In this document: piece by piece, positions 18,200-27,509 of the stretch
Layout of the letters: every line of letters starts with the position of its first letter
Position numbering within the stretch: position 1 is the stretch's first letter
Source of the DNA: Enterococcus wangshanyuanii
Lineage (GTDB): Bacteria > Bacillota > Bacilli > Lactobacillales > Enterococcaceae
Direction of reading: 5' to 3'
Assembly (NCBI RefSeq): GCF_002197645.1
Contig: NZ_CP021874.1
Span: 2,728,001-2,792,000 of the forward strand
Length of the DNA: 64,000 nt
Made by a program: the position numbers and the translations under genes
Notes under the pieces: generated by a model
Seen by the model: only the letters and a program-made list of their open reading frames with translations
What the model was told of the DNA's origin: nothing
The model's database searches: none

Positions 18200-19343
18200 T
18201 GAAAATGGTTTTAAAAGGAAAAGCTATAATGAGCTGATCTATGACATGTCAGAAAAAGCAAAAGAACTGTACGGCGAAGATGTGAATGTTTCTAGCAATT
18301 CGGTTTTAGGCATACTTTTTAGAATCGTTGCTTGGTTCCTTTCTCTTATTTATGAATTAGCAGAGAGAATCTATCACAGCGGTTTTATCAGCCAAGCAAC
18401 TGGAGTTTCTTTGGATCGCTTAGGAGCAAACAATGGCATACTTAGAAATCCAGCAGCTGTTGCTATTGTCGAGTTGTCATTCACCGGAAAACCTAATTAC
18501 GTAATTACTGAAGGAGTAAGGTTTTCCACAGAAGATAAAATCCAGTTTCAAATGATCGATGTTGTCAAAATTGATTCTGCCGGTAATGGAAAAGGAAAAG
18601 CAATCTCATTAGAATTTGGGCCAGCAAACAATGTTGGTGCGAATATGATTACAAAACAGGTCGAACCTACAGAAGAACTAACATCAGTAACGAATCCTGA
18701 AAAAGCAGAAGGGGGAACTGAGAGAGAAACGGACAAAGCTTATCGTGAAAGAATCCGTCTATCTTTGAGAGGGAATCCTGGTCCGCCAATCAATGGTATT
18801 TTGACAGCATTACTAAGCGTTAATGGAATAAGAACAGCTAGTGTTGTAGAAAATAAATCAATGGAAATCGATAAATATGGCAATCCTCCTAAATCCATTC
18901 ATGCCTATGTTCTTGGCGGTGTAAAAGAAGATGTAGGAAAAGCACTCTTTGAAAGTGTAGCAGCTGGTATTGATACAGTAGGTGGTCAAATAGTAGAGGT
19001 TGAGGATTTAGGGGGCTTTAAGCATGAAGTTAAATTCGACTATGCTAAGGCAGTTAATATTTATACTCGAGTAGAACTTAAAACTGATCCAAAATTTGAA
19101 CAAGAAGGATCTGAAAAAGTTAAGTTAGCTGTAATAAACTACATCAACAATTTAACGATGGGTGAAGAAGTGCGTTTCAGCTACATCTACCCTTTGATTT
19201 ATCAAATACCTGGTATTATTGTTGCTGATATTAAAATAGGTTTGAGTGCTGATAATGTTTTGGCCAAAGATATCTTGCTAGATCCAAATGAATCAGCACA
19301 AGCTCAATTGGAAAATGTGACGGTGATAGATGATGTCACTTAA
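18192..19343 (+). CDS. Baseplate J-like protein
   Basis: This 383-residue protein is a main wedge component of contractile tails. Typical features are the N-terminal helix NELIYDMSEKAKELYGEDVNVS, VSLDRLGANNGILRNPA, the Gly/Glu-rich GGTERETDKAYRERIRLSLRGNPGPPINGI, and the terminal domain with VRFSYIYPLIYQIPGI. It overlaps its neighbours at both ends, fitting a tight baseplate operon. Confidence 0.88.
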   Translation: MLDENGFKRKSYNELIYDMSEKAKELYGEDVNVSSNSVLGILFRIVAWFLSLIYELAERIYHSGFISQATGVSLDRLGANNGILRNPAAVAIVELSFTGKPNYVITEGVRFSTEDKIQFQMIDVVKIDSAGNGKGKAISLEFGPANNVGANMITKQVEPTEELTSVTNPEKAEGGTERETDKAYRERIRLSLRGNPGPPINGILTALLSVNGIRTASVVENKSMEIDKYGNPPKSIHAYVLGGVKEDVGKALFESVAAGIDTVGGQIVEVEDLGGFKHEVKFDYAKAVNIYTRVELKTDPKFEQEGSEKVKLAVINYINNLTMGEEVRFSYIYPLIYQIPGIIVADIKIGLSADNVLAKDILLDPNESAQAQLENVTVIDDVT

Positions 19344-19968
19344 CAAACTGGCAAAACTATTACCAGATGTGTTCAAAAAAGATGAAGCATCTAATATCGG
19401 AAAATTACTATTAATATTTGAAGATCAAATAGATCATGTTAGAGCTTTGCTAGAAAAGACAGCAACTTGGAGAGATATAGAGAATGCAAAAGGTTCTACT
19501 TTAGATGAACTAGGGGCAAACGTCGGTCAGTTTCGAGGGAAATCACCTGATGAAGTATATCGAGTATTGATCAGGGGGAAAGTAGCCAGAAATTGCAGTG
19601 ATGGAACAATTGATAAAATGCTTCATGCATTAGCAACGTCTCTAAATTGTCCGCCAAGCGAAATTCAAATTGTTGCAGCAAATGAAACAGAAGATGAAAA
19701 AGAAGCTGCTGCAATCATCATCAAAAAGGCTCCACTAACTTACTTGAATAAGTCAGGTCTATCAGTATCACAATTTTTACAAATCGCAGAGAGTATCAGT
19801 TCAGGTGGCGTACGGATGGCGTATGTGAATCTGGAGGGTACTTTTTCTTTTGCATCAGGAAAAACAATTGAAGAAAGCGATGAAGGATTTGCTGACATTG
19901 ATGAAACAGCTGGTGGAACTTTAGGTGGTGTATTTATGCCGGATGATGATTACAAGTTACCACTATAA
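19330..19968 (+). CDS. Baseplate/tail protein (DUF2313, gpI-like)
   Basis: The 212-residue protein lies between baseplate J and tail fibre genes, the usual slot of DUF2313 proteins that connect wedge and fibre. The N-terminal LAKLLPDVFKKDEASNIGKLLLIFEDQIDHV and the repeated DELGANVGQFRGKSPDEVYRVLIRGKVARN are family-like. Tandem ATGs at 19330 and 19333 both lie inside the preceding gene; the first is kept. Confidence 0.78.
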   Translation: MMSLNKLAKLLPDVFKKDEASNIGKLLLIFEDQIDHVRALLEKTATWRDIENAKGSTLDELGANVGQFRGKSPDEVYRVLIRGKVARNCSDGTIDKMLHALATSLNCPPSEIQIVAANETEDEKEAAAIIIKKAPLTYLNKSGLSVSQFLQIAESISSGGVRMAYVNLEGTFSFASGKTIEESDEGFADIDETAGGTLGGVFMPDDDYKLPL

Positions 19969-19991
19969 ATAGTACTTGAAAGGAGTAGCAT

Positions 19992-21713
19992 ATGGTTAAT
20001 TTTATGAGTGAGTTACCTATTTGGCAAGCTGAAGGTGTTCGTCCGCCTGATAGTATGGTGACCGAAGGCTGGAAGGCATCACAGAAACCACCAGCTGATT
20101 ATTTTAACTGGTTTTTTAGTCGAACATATTTTGCACTTAAAGAATTACAAGAAAAATCAGCTACCGAAGAAAATTTAGATTTACACAAAACAAGAACAGA
20201 TAATCCGCATAAGGTTACTGCAGCACAAGTTGGCTTGAGTAATGTTATGAATCAAAAGCAGGCAACAAAAGTTGAATTCGATTCGCATGATACTGATCAA
20301 ATTAGGCACATAACAGAATCAGAAAGAACTAGTTGGAATTCCAAAGCAGCTGGAGTTCACAATCATACATGGGGAGATATTCAAAACGTTCCCATTGGCT
20401 CGTTAACCCAATTAGGTGTTATAAGACTAGTAGATTCTGTCGCTAGCACAGATAGAACGAAAGCAGCAACGCCAAATTCAGTTAAAGATGCATATGATCG
20501 TGGAACTCAAGGAATTGCCGATGCAGCAGAAGTTCAAAAAAACCTTGATGCCCATGGACAAAATAAAAACAATCCCCATGCGGTCACAGCGAGTCAAGTT
20601 GGTTTAGGTAAAGTTGCAAATTATGATATCGCTACAACAGAAGAAGCAGTGGCGGGTACAAGCAATAGTAAATATGTAACTCCTTTTACTGTCAGTGAAG
20701 CGATCAAAGCATTACAAGCAATTAAATCTGTTAATGGCAAAACCGGAATAGTAATTTTAGGAAAAAGCGATGTCGGGTTAGGGAATGTTGATAATGTGAA
20801 ACAGGCTTCAAAAACTGAGTTTGATAGTCATGCAAGTGATAGTGATAAGCATATCACTGCCAACGAAAGAACAGACTGGAATTCTAAAGCTAATGGTTCA
20901 CATACACATACCATGTCACAGGTAGATGGGCTGACCTCATCACTAAATAGTAAAACTAATTCAAGAGGCTATTCCAATAGTACAGTGACTAGCTTAGGTG
21001 AAGAGACTGATATTAATACGCTAAATGAAACTGGAACATTTATGGGCTACAAAATGGTTGGGGCACCTGATTCTGGTTGGTGGTATATAGATAATATGGT
21101 GCACAATAGTGGTTATTGTACTCAAGTTGCCTATCGATTAAATAACTCCACTGATTTTAGACCTAAAATAAGAAGCAAAGTAAATGGTAAATGGTTTGAA
21201 TGGCAAACTTTGTCAGTCACTACAGATAATGCGCCTACAGCTACTAAATTACAAACAGCAAGGGAAATTGCAGGTGTAACTTTTGATGGCACCAAAGATA
21301 TAAAAATAAGTGCTGCTAATGTAGGTGCATTGCCTGAAACTAATGAGGTGATTTTGAATAGCTCCTCTATTTCTATGTCTTCAGGAACTGTTACTCTTCT
21401 TGATAGCATAGAGAATTATGAGGCGCTTGCAATAGAAAGTTATGTGGCCGGCAATGGATCAACACAATTGAAAATCCACAATAATGCAGAAACATTAAAA
21501 GTAGAGTTTAGTATGGTTAATGTAAATAATGATCCCAACTCAAAAGGATATGATTTGTATGAAGGATCCGTTACATTTTCTAAAAATACAGTTAAATTTG
21601 ACAGAGCAAAAATGGTTAGTTATTTAGGCGAGATTGTTAATGGTACAGATAATCTAATGATTACGCAAATCATTGGTAAGAAGAAAGGTCCAAAGGCATT
21701 TAGTGGTCAATAA
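19992..21713 (+). CDS. Tail fibre / receptor-binding protein
   Basis: The 573-residue protein is the likely host-recognition fibre. It starts at ATG 19992 after AAAGGAGTAGC. The N terminus is a short attachment domain. Two collagen-like-fibre style motifs occur (NPHKVTAAQVGLSNV near 70 and NPHAVTASQVGLGKV near 200), each followed by similar HITESERTSWN / HITANERTDWN elements, indicating an internally repeated trimeric shaft. The C-terminal half, rich in Thr/Asn/Gly, probably carries the receptor-binding head. Confidence 0.82.
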   Translation: MVNFMSELPIWQAEGVRPPDSMVTEGWKASQKPPADYFNWFFSRTYFALKELQEKSATEENLDLHKTRTDNPHKVTAAQVGLSNVMNQKQATKVEFDSHDTDQIRHITESERTSWNSKAAGVHNHTWGDIQNVPIGSLTQLGVIRLVDSVASTDRTKAATPNSVKDAYDRGTQGIADAAEVQKNLDAHGQNKNNPHAVTASQVGLGKVANYDIATTEEAVAGTSNSKYVTPFTVSEAIKALQAIKSVNGKTGIVILGKSDVGLGNVDNVKQASKTEFDSHASDSDKHITANERTDWNSKANGSHTHTMSQVDGLTSSLNSKTNSRGYSNSTVTSLGEETDINTLNETGTFMGYKMVGAPDSGWWYIDNMVHNSGYCTQVAYRLNNSTDFRPKIRSKVNGKWFEWQTLSVTTDNAPTATKLQTAREIAGVTFDGTKDIKISAANVGALPETNEVILNSSSISMSSGTVTLLDSIENYEALAIESYVAGNGSTQLKIHNNAETLKVEFSMVNVNNDPNSKGYDLYEGSVTFSKNTVKFDRAKMVSYLGEIVNGTDNLMITQIIGKKKGPKAFSGQ

Positions 21714-21733
21714 TATTGAGAGCGGGGAAAGGT

Positions 21734-21955
21734 ATGGCAAATGAAGTCTTGATTGCAATAATTGGTTTGGGAGGTTCTGCTTTGGGAACTTTTGCAGGTA
21801 TACTGACTACTTCTAAGCTTACTACTTATCGTTTAGAAAAGTTAGAGGAAAAAGTTGAAAAGCATAATAATGTAATAGAAAGAACTTTCATTTTAGAAGG
21901 TAAGATGACAGAAGTTCAACATGATATTGTTGATTTAAAGGGGGTGAAAAAATGA
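21734..21955 (+). CDS. XhlA-like phage lysis accessory protein
   Basis: The 73-residue product starts at ATG 21734 after GGGGAAAGG; the upstream TTG 21716 lacks a good site. It has an N-terminal hydrophobic segment (VLIAIIGLGGSALGTFAGIL) and a heptad-like charged tail (LEKLEEKVEKHNNVIERTFILEGKM). This matches XhlA-type proteins that assist holins. The next gene starts four bases inside it. Confidence 0.75.
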   Translation: MANEVLIAIIGLGGSALGTFAGILTTSKLTTYRLEKLEEKVEKHNNVIERTFILEGKMTEVQHDIVDLKGVKK

Positions 21956-22149
21956 AAATCGATTGGAAATCTAAATTAACTAGCAGAAAATTTATTTCTG
22001 CTGTTGTAGGGGTCACTATTTCAGTCCTAGCAATTTTTAATGTTGATGATCTTACAACAGAAAAAGTGACAGCGTTAGTATCGGCTATCGGGTTGCTGGC
22101 AGCCTATATTGTTGGAGAAGGTTATGTTGATGCAAATAGAGATAAATAA
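21952..22149 (+). CDS. Phage holin
   Basis: The 65-residue protein has two predicted membrane segments (FISAVVGVTISVLAIFNV and VTALVSAIGLLAAYIVGEGYV) with an N-terminal basic patch and a charged C terminus. It lies directly before the amidase gene, in a standard XhlA-holin-endolysin lysis cassette. It would time lysis by opening or depolarising the membrane. Confidence 0.85.
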   Translation: MKIDWKSKLTSRKFISAVVGVTISVLAIFNVDDLTTEKVTALVSAIGLLAAYIVGEGYVDANRDK

Positions 22150-22152
22150 CTA

Positions 22153-22180
22153 ATAGCCCTCATTACGAGGGCTATTTTTT
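22153..22180 (+). terminator. Intrinsic terminator after holin gene
   Basis: AATAGCCCTC pairs with GAGGGCTATT around a six-base loop and is followed by a T-run. It separates the holin from the endolysin gene, so endolysin expression may depend on read-through or its own promoter. Confidence 0.8.
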
Positions 22181-22210
22181 ATATAAAAAATTTGGGAAAG
22201 AGGTTTTAAG

Positions 22211-23347
22211 ATGAAAAAATTTAGTAAGTTTTTATTATCATTGATTGTTGTTACAGGGTTGCTATTGCCGTTACCGGCAGCTGCTTATACAGTTGAACAA
22301 GATCCTATTCAGTTTAGCTATCATCCAGGTTATGCAAGTAATGAAATTATTGTATTACACGAAGCTGGAAATCCAAATAATGTTGGGCTAAACTCACTGG
22401 ATAATGAAACAGCCTATATGAAGCGTAATTGGCAAAATGCCTATGTATCATATTTTGTAGGTAGTGGTGGACGTGTTAAGCAACTAGCACCTAACGGTTA
22501 TTATCAATATGGAGCTGGGGCAATTGGGAACAGTAAGGCTTTTGCACAAATCGAGTTATCTCGAACAAATAATGCTGATATCTTTAGGAAAGATTATGCA
22601 GCATATGTAAATTTGACACGTGATCTAGCTAAGCAAGCTGGATTTAGCTATGATTTAGACGATGCTACACCATACGGCATTAAAACTCACGAATGGATCA
22701 CCAATAACTGGTGGGGTGATCATACTGATCCATACGGTTATTTAGCTCAATGGGGCATTAGTAAATCTCGTTTAGCTCAAGACCTAATGAACGGTCTTCC
22801 AGAAGACGGAAGCGAAACGATCGTCAAACCGAATAAGCCCAACACGCCGAAATATAAAGTAGGTCAAAACATCCGTTTTACTACTATTTATAATGGTCCC
22901 GATGATCCAAATGAGAAACACATCAATGCAAATCAAAAATGGACACAAGTTGGCACAATCACTCGTAAGCTTGATGGTCGTAAAAATTTATATGAGGTTA
23001 AAAATACTGGGAAGTTATTAGGTTATGTAAATGATGGCGATATTGCAGAAGTTTGGACACCTAATCAACCTGCTACACCATCTAAACCAGAGCAGTCTAA
23101 CCTTATTAAGATGCATGGTACCTTTACTACTAACCAAAGTTTGCCTGTTTCTGGAGATACTACGGTAGCAAGCCCAGCGTTAGCTTGGTATGATCCTTAC
23201 GAAGCTATTGTTTATGATGGATATACACAATCAGCTGGTTATGTATGGATCAGTTATATTGATTATGGTGGAACTCGACGTTATGTTGCAGTGGGTCCAG
23301 ATGATGGACGTATTGATACAACATGGGGTAGAGGTTTCTTTAACTAA
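22211..23347 (+). CDS. Exported endolysin: N-acetylmuramoyl-L-alanine amidase with SH3-type wall-binding domains
   Basis: This is the phage lysin that cleaves the amide between muramic acid and the stem peptide. An unusual feature for a Gram-positive phage is a Sec signal peptide (residues ~1-26, basic start, hydrophobic core LLSLIVVTGLLLPL, PAAA cleavage region). The amidase_2/PGRP domain covers ~35-200 with likely zinc ligands in IVLHEAGNP (H50) and DHTDPYG. Two beta-rich modules follow (~215-280 and ~298-378), the last SH3-like. Start ATG 22211 follows AAAGAGG. Sec export implies that the holin may be needed for activation rather than release. Confidence 0.92.
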   Translation: MKKFSKFLLSLIVVTGLLLPLPAAAYTVEQDPIQFSYHPGYASNEIIVLHEAGNPNNVGLNSLDNETAYMKRNWQNAYVSYFVGSGGRVKQLAPNGYYQYGAGAIGNSKAFAQIELSRTNNADIFRKDYAAYVNLTRDLAKQAGFSYDLDDATPYGIKTHEWITNNWWGDHTDPYGYLAQWGISKSRLAQDLMNGLPEDGSETIVKPNKPNTPKYKVGQNIRFTTIYNGPDDPNEKHINANQKWTQVGTITRKLDGRKNLYEVKNTGKLLGYVNDGDIAEVWTPNQPATPSKPEQSNLIKMHGTFTTNQSLPVSGDTTVASPALAWYDPYEAIVYDGYTQSAGYVWISYIDYGGTRRYVAVGPDDGRIDTTWGRGFFN

Positions 23348-23491
23348 TTAGCAGTTGACATTTTTTTTAAAGGCAAAGTTTTAACATTGCATATGATTGG
23401 TTGCGAAAATCATTCAATTCTTGTAATTTGGTTGCAGTGACATGATACAGTTGTTAAACATGAAGAAAAGTGTAGAATAGTTGTAAAAAAT

Positions 23492-23532
23492 AAAAAGCCC
23501 TAATCTCTTGTCATGAGATTAGGGCTTTTTTT
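23492..23532 (+). terminator. Intrinsic terminator at prophage lysis-module end
   Basis: AAGCCCTAATCTC pairs with GAGATTAGGGCTT and is followed by seven Ts. It ends the lysis transcript. The remaining ~260 bases around it, between the endolysin and the Abi gene, show no further gene. Confidence 0.87.
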
Positions 23533-23645
23533 GTAATTTGATACCTAGAAACACTATTTTGGAAACAAAAACAAAATACAGCTTTAAGAAAAACGGTTCA
23601 TAATGTATAATTTTAATTAATAAGGTTCAGGAAAGGTAAGTCATA

Positions 23646-24653
23646 ATGGCATCTATTAGTGATAATTTAGATACAACATCAAAAGACTTGTTGAGAACAT
23701 CTGTTGAAACAAAAAAACAAAAGGATTTTAAAAATGCTCACCCTAAAATGACTCCTAAGCAACTTATACAAAAGATGGAAAAAAAGGGTATAAAATTTGA
23801 TATAATGAGCAAAGATGAAGCAGAAAAGCGTATAAAAGAAAATACATATTATTTTAAAGTAGGTGTGTATAGATATAACTTTGATAAAGACCAAAATGGT
23901 AAATATAAAAATTTAGATTTTGCTTACTTAGATGATTTAGCAATTATTGATATGAGGTTTAGAAGGATACTATTGAATATGTCATTAGATTTAGAGCATT
24001 CATTAAAAACGTTATTGAACTCAGTGATTGTAGAAGACAAGAGTGAAGATGGATATACAATAGTACAAGATTTTGCTGATAGATTCAAAATGGACTTATC
24101 ACAAATATATGGAGCGTCTAAGAATAAATTGCATTATTTAAAGCCAATAAATGATAAACATAGTGAATGCACTTCGATTTGGGTTTTATTTGAACTGATG
24201 ACATTTGGAGATATGTCGAAGTTCCTTGAATTTTTTTTCGAAAGAACAACTATATTCAAAATGAGGTTTAAATATCCAGCTAGATTAATAAAGTACGCAA
24301 AAAATGTTAGGAATGCTGCGGCTCATAATAATCCAGTTTTAATCAATATGAGAGGTAATAAAATTTCACCAGATTCTAAAATCAAACAAGTAGGAAATAA
24401 AGCGGGAATTTCTCCAGAAATATATAGGAATAGAAGAGTAAATGATATTTTGTGCCTGTTCTTTTTGCATGATATGTATTGTAGTGTGGGTGTTAAGAAT
24501 CATTTAATTAATGAATTAGAAGATTTTAGCAAAAGATGTAGGAAAAATGCAACCTACTATAAAGATAATGCACATTATAGCATCTTCCGTAAAACAACAA
24601 AACCCTTTAAAGTATGTAAACCGCTACATATAAGGGTTTTGTCATGTCCTTAA
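23646..24653 (+). CDS. Abi_2/AbiD-AbiF-like abortive infection protein (HEPN RNase candidate)
   Basis: The 335-residue protein is probably a phage-exclusion factor carried as lysogenic cargo. It matches the Abi_2 pattern: MTPKQLIQKMEKKGIKF early, YYFKVGVYRYNF near residue 80, SIWVLFELMTFGDMSKF near 180, and a HEPN-like RNAAAHNNP near 222. HEPN Abi proteins are RNases or RNase-like. The gene has its own site (AGGAAAGG) at 23646. The last ~18 residues are encoded across a hairpin (24597-24642) and its stop lies beside the recombinase stop, so its native 3' end may have been altered by the neighbouring element. Confidence 0.82.
   Translation: MASISDNLDTTSKDLLRTSVETKKQKDFKNAHPKMTPKQLIQKMEKKGIKFDIMSKDEAEKRIKENTYYFKVGVYRYNFDKDQNGKYKNLDFAYLDDLAIIDMRFRRILLNMSLDLEHSLKTLLNSVIVEDKSEDGYTIVQDFADRFKMDLSQIYGASKNKLHYLKPINDKHSECTSIWVLFELMTFGDMSKFLEFFFERTTIFKMRFKYPARLIKYAKNVRNAAAHNNPVLINMRGNKISPDSKIKQVGNKAGISPEIYRNRRVNDILCLFFLHDMYCSVGVKNHLINELEDFSKRCRKNATYYKDNAHYSIFRKTTKPFKVCKPLHIRVLSCP
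24597..24642 (-). terminator. Hairpin terminator of the large serine recombinase, inside the abi 3' end
   Basis: CAAAACCCTT and AAGGGTTTTG are inverted around a 26-base spacer. On the - strand the hairpin is followed by GTTGTTTT, a T-rich tract, and lies just past the recombinase stop. It overlaps the final codons of the converging Abi gene. Confidence 0.55.
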
Positions 24654-24654
24654 T

Positions 24655-26295
24655 TTAGTTTATTGTTAGTTCATCCACAAATCTGTAACGAATTTTCACA
24701 GTTTGGTGGCGCACGCCGTCAATCTTTTCAGGTTGTCCAAGTTCGATTTTTCCAATCAGCTCTCGCATCATCTCTGGTGTGAGTTCTTTTGGTTCAAAAT
24801 ATTTCTTGACGATACCCACAAACTGTGAAATGTCTTTACTCTGTTTTGTTTGTTCATCGAGTCGTTGGTTAGCTTTTTCGATAAACAATTTTAGTTCTGT
24901 TTGTTCTTTCTCATAATTGTCACTTAACTTCATAAAGCGGTCGTCTGAAATTTTCCCGTTTAAATTATCCTCGTAAAGCTTCTGGATAATGTTGTCCAAT
25001 TCAGAAAAACGGACTTTAGCTTTTTCTAACACTTGTTTGTCTTGCCTCATAGCTTTAGCATTACTCAGTTCAAATTGCTTTTGCATATTTTCCACAAACT
25101 TTTTTTCATGATTCGCCACAAATTGTGAAATGTGGTTAAAATCATCTAAAACCACTTTAGATAACGTTTTTTCACTAATTCCATGAGCATTATTACAATC
25201 GATGAGCCGAGACTTTGAACCTGCACAAGCATAATAACCTTGACCAGCGCTAAATAGATGACGGGAGCCACAATCTACACAATGAGCTATCCCAGAAAAC
25301 AAACCGACTTTATTATGTTTTGTTCGCCGTCTTCGTCCAGCTTTACGCATTGTTTGCACAAGATCAAATGTTTCTTGGTCAATAATTGCCTCATGAGTAT
25401 CATAAAAAACTTTCCGTTTTTCTTCTGGATTGAATAACAGTTTCTTGGTTTTATACGATTTCTTGTACGTCTTGAAGTTAACTGTATGTCCGCAATATTC
25501 TTGTCGTGCTAAGATTTTTCCTACTATGTCTACATTCCAAAAACAAGGGTCAGCATGCCTAATTTTTCTAGCTTTGATCCCTAGGCTGTTCTTGTAGCAA
25601 CTCGGTGTTAAAATTTGCTCTTGTTTCAATTGTTTAGCTATTTGCGTTAGACTAAAACCTTTTTTGTAGTCACTAAAAATTCGCTTAACAATTTTAGCAG
25701 CCATGTCATCTACAATCCATTTTTTCTTATTTTCTGGGTCTTTGAAGTATCCATACGGAGGATTGGCGCACATCTTTTCGCCTGCATTGCCTTTGGCATG
25801 TTTGACGGCTTTTATCTTCTTGCTACAGTCACGAGCATACCACTCATTGAACATATTGCGAAACGGGGCGAGTGTGTTATCGTCCTCGTTATTACTGTCT
25901 ACATTGTCATTAATGGCGATAAAACGGATGTCTTTTTCAGGAAACATCATTTCCGTAAACATACCAACTTTTAGATAATCACGCCCAAAACGGGATAAGT
26001 CTTTCACGATAAAGTTTTTAACTCGTCCTTTATTGACTAGCTCAATCGCTTGTTCAAACGCTGGACGTTTGAAAGTCGTTCCAGAAATACCATCATCTAC
26101 GAAGAAAACAAGGTTTTTCATGCCATTATCTTGTGCGAATGTTTCTAACATGTTTTTCTGATTGATAATACTGTTAGAATCACCTAAACTGCCATCGTCT
26201 GCCGAAAGCCTCGCATAAAGCACCGTTATATCCGTTAAATTATTTGAAAGTTCAGAACTATTTATTGATGTCAAAGGTCTATTTGCTGTTTTCAT
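24655..26295 (-). CDS. Large serine recombinase (Tn4451 TnpX / Tn5397 TndX-like)
   Basis: The 546-residue protein should excise and insert a mobile element through serine chemistry. Start ATG 26295 follows AGGAGTGAG; the GTG nine bases upstream is too close to that site. The N-terminal resolvase domain has YARLS (Ser31), then the recombinase domain with FNEWYARDCSKKIKA and GYF, a zinc-ribbon (CVDC near 345, CAGS and the later Cys), a long coiled coil and a C-terminal DUF4368-like segment. A TnpW-like gene directly follows upstream, as in Tn4451-related elements. Confidence 0.92.
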   Translation of the reverse strand: MKTANRPLTSINSSELSNNLTDITVLYARLSADDGSLGDSNSIINQKNMLETFAQDNGMKNLVFFVDDGISGTTFKRPAFEQAIELVNKGRVKNFIVKDLSRFGRDYLKVGMFTEMMFPEKDIRFIAINDNVDSNNEDDNTLAPFRNMFNEWYARDCSKKIKAVKHAKGNAGEKMCANPPYGYFKDPENKKKWIVDDMAAKIVKRIFSDYKKGFSLTQIAKQLKQEQILTPSCYKNSLGIKARKIRHADPCFWNVDIVGKILARQEYCGHTVNFKTYKKSYKTKKLLFNPEEKRKVFYDTHEAIIDQETFDLVQTMRKAGRRRRTKHNKVGLFSGIAHCVDCGSRHLFSAGQGYYACAGSKSRLIDCNNAHGISEKTLSKVVLDDFNHISQFVANHEKKFVENMQKQFELSNAKAMRQDKQVLEKAKVRFSELDNIIQKLYEDNLNGKISDDRFMKLSDNYEKEQTELKLFIEKANQRLDEQTKQSKDISQFVGIVKKYFEPKELTPEMMRELIGKIELGQPEKIDGVRHQTVKIRYRFVDELTIN

Positions 26296-26397
26296 CTTTC
26301 TCACTCCTAACTCCAGTGAAAAGACGAGCTTTTACATCTTCAATTATACCATAAGTTAGGGAGATAACAGAGGAGAAAAGCCCATTATTTCAAGGTT

Positions 26398-26535
26398 TTA
26401 CTGACTTATTTCATAGTTTTCTATTAGGCGTTTTATGGCTTTTAATAGATTCTGTTTATTCTTTTCAGTCGGTGTGAAGTTGGTAGTTAAGATGAAAACA
26501 GTGTTTCCGATTTTTAAGGTTCTTTCTGGCGCATA
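26398..26535 (-). CDS. TnpW-like transposon-encoded small protein
   Basis: The 45-residue ORF has ATG 26535 and TAA 26398-26400. Its core, ETLKIGNTVFILTTNFTPTEKN followed by LLKAIKRLIENYE, resembles TnpW proteins encoded next to large serine recombinases in Tn4451-like elements. It lies 22 bases after the methyltransferase stop and 102 bases before the recombinase start. Its ribosome binding site is weak, so coupling to the upstream gene is possible. TnpW function is not settled. Confidence 0.62.
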   Translation of the reverse strand, partial: YAPERTLKIGNTVFILTTNFTPTEKNKQNLLKAIKRLIENYEISQ

Positions 26536-26557
26536 TTGCTTTTCTTGGTTTTCGTTT

Positions 26558-27508
26558 TTAAACACCTTCACTTTCTATTAATTGCTTTTTAGTTGCTTCT
26601 AACCGCTCCTCGGATAGCTCCACATACTCTTTATGAATTTCCATGCCAATATACTTTCGGTCCAGCTTCAAAGCGACAACGCCTGTTGTTGCCGAACCTG
26701 AAAAGATATCTAAAACTATATCGCCAACACCAGAGTAAAATTTAATCGCCATTTCTGGAATTTTTTCAGGAAAAGGAGCAGTATGTCCATTTTGATTGTG
26801 TTTGCATTTACGATAATCCATGGTCGCTGGAAAACGTGCAACATCTTTACGCCATAGAGCTAAGGTATCTTTATCAATTTTGTTTTCTGGTTTTTCGTAT
26901 CGTTCTCTTAGTTGGCTTTTTCTTGAAAATGTATAGTACCCTTTATTACTAGGCTTTTTACAAGATTTATTGCGACATTCATATAGTTGAACGCCACTTG
27001 ATTTACCTTTTCGATAGGATTTGGGATTCTTGCATTTTGGACATTCTAATCGTTGTTTTTCTTCTGTCGGTTGTTTAGAAAATACTAAAATATGTTCATA
27101 GCAATTAATTGGGTGTTTTTGGTATGGGTAAGGTTTGCCCGCTAAATGTCGTTTAGAATGAACTTCGCCCTTATACCAAATGAAATCTTCCTGAAGCGTG
27201 AAGCCGATTTGTTCTAACATAGTAATAAAATATGCCCCAAGAGGGATTCGACGCCGACTAGCAGGAGTTTTATTGGTTCTTCCCAAAATATCTCCGATGT
27301 TTACTATAATGTTTTTATCTGTTTTTATTACTCGGAACACTTCTGAGAAAATTTGCTTCATATCGAATAAATACGCCTCTAAATTTTCCCATTGGCTATA
27401 TTCTCTAGCGTTATAATACGGTGGTGAAGTTACCATTAGATCAATGCTTTTACTTTCCATGTCTTTCATTGCATCCAAGCAATTTTTGTGAATGATTTTA
27501 TAGGTCAT
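26558..27508 (-). CDS. DNA methyltransferase (N4-cytosine/N6-adenine type) with zinc-ribbon insertion
   Basis: The 316-residue protein likely methylates the element's own DNA or modifies host DNA. Motif IV is VTSPPYYNAR (SPPY at ~28-31) and the SAM-binding motif is DIFSGSATTGV near 272, giving the beta-class order with motif IV first. Between them, CPKC ... CRNKSC (~155-180) looks like a zinc ribbon that could read DNA. Start ATG 27508 follows CAGGAGGAC. No restriction endonuclease is adjacent, so it is an orphan in this window. Confidence 0.88.
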   Translation of the reverse strand: MTYKIIHKNCLDAMKDMESKSIDLMVTSPPYYNAREYSQWENLEAYLFDMKQIFSEVFRVIKTDKNIIVNIGDILGRTNKTPASRRRIPLGAYFITMLEQIGFTLQEDFIWYKGEVHSKRHLAGKPYPYQKHPINCYEHILVFSKQPTEEKQRLECPKCKNPKSYRKGKSSGVQLYECRNKSCKKPSNKGYYTFSRKSQLRERYEKPENKIDKDTLALWRKDVARFPATMDYRKCKHNQNGHTAPFPEKIPEMAIKFYSGVGDIVLDIFSGSATTGVVALKLDRKYIGMEIHKEYVELSEERLEATKKQLIESEGV

Positions 27509-27509
27509 T

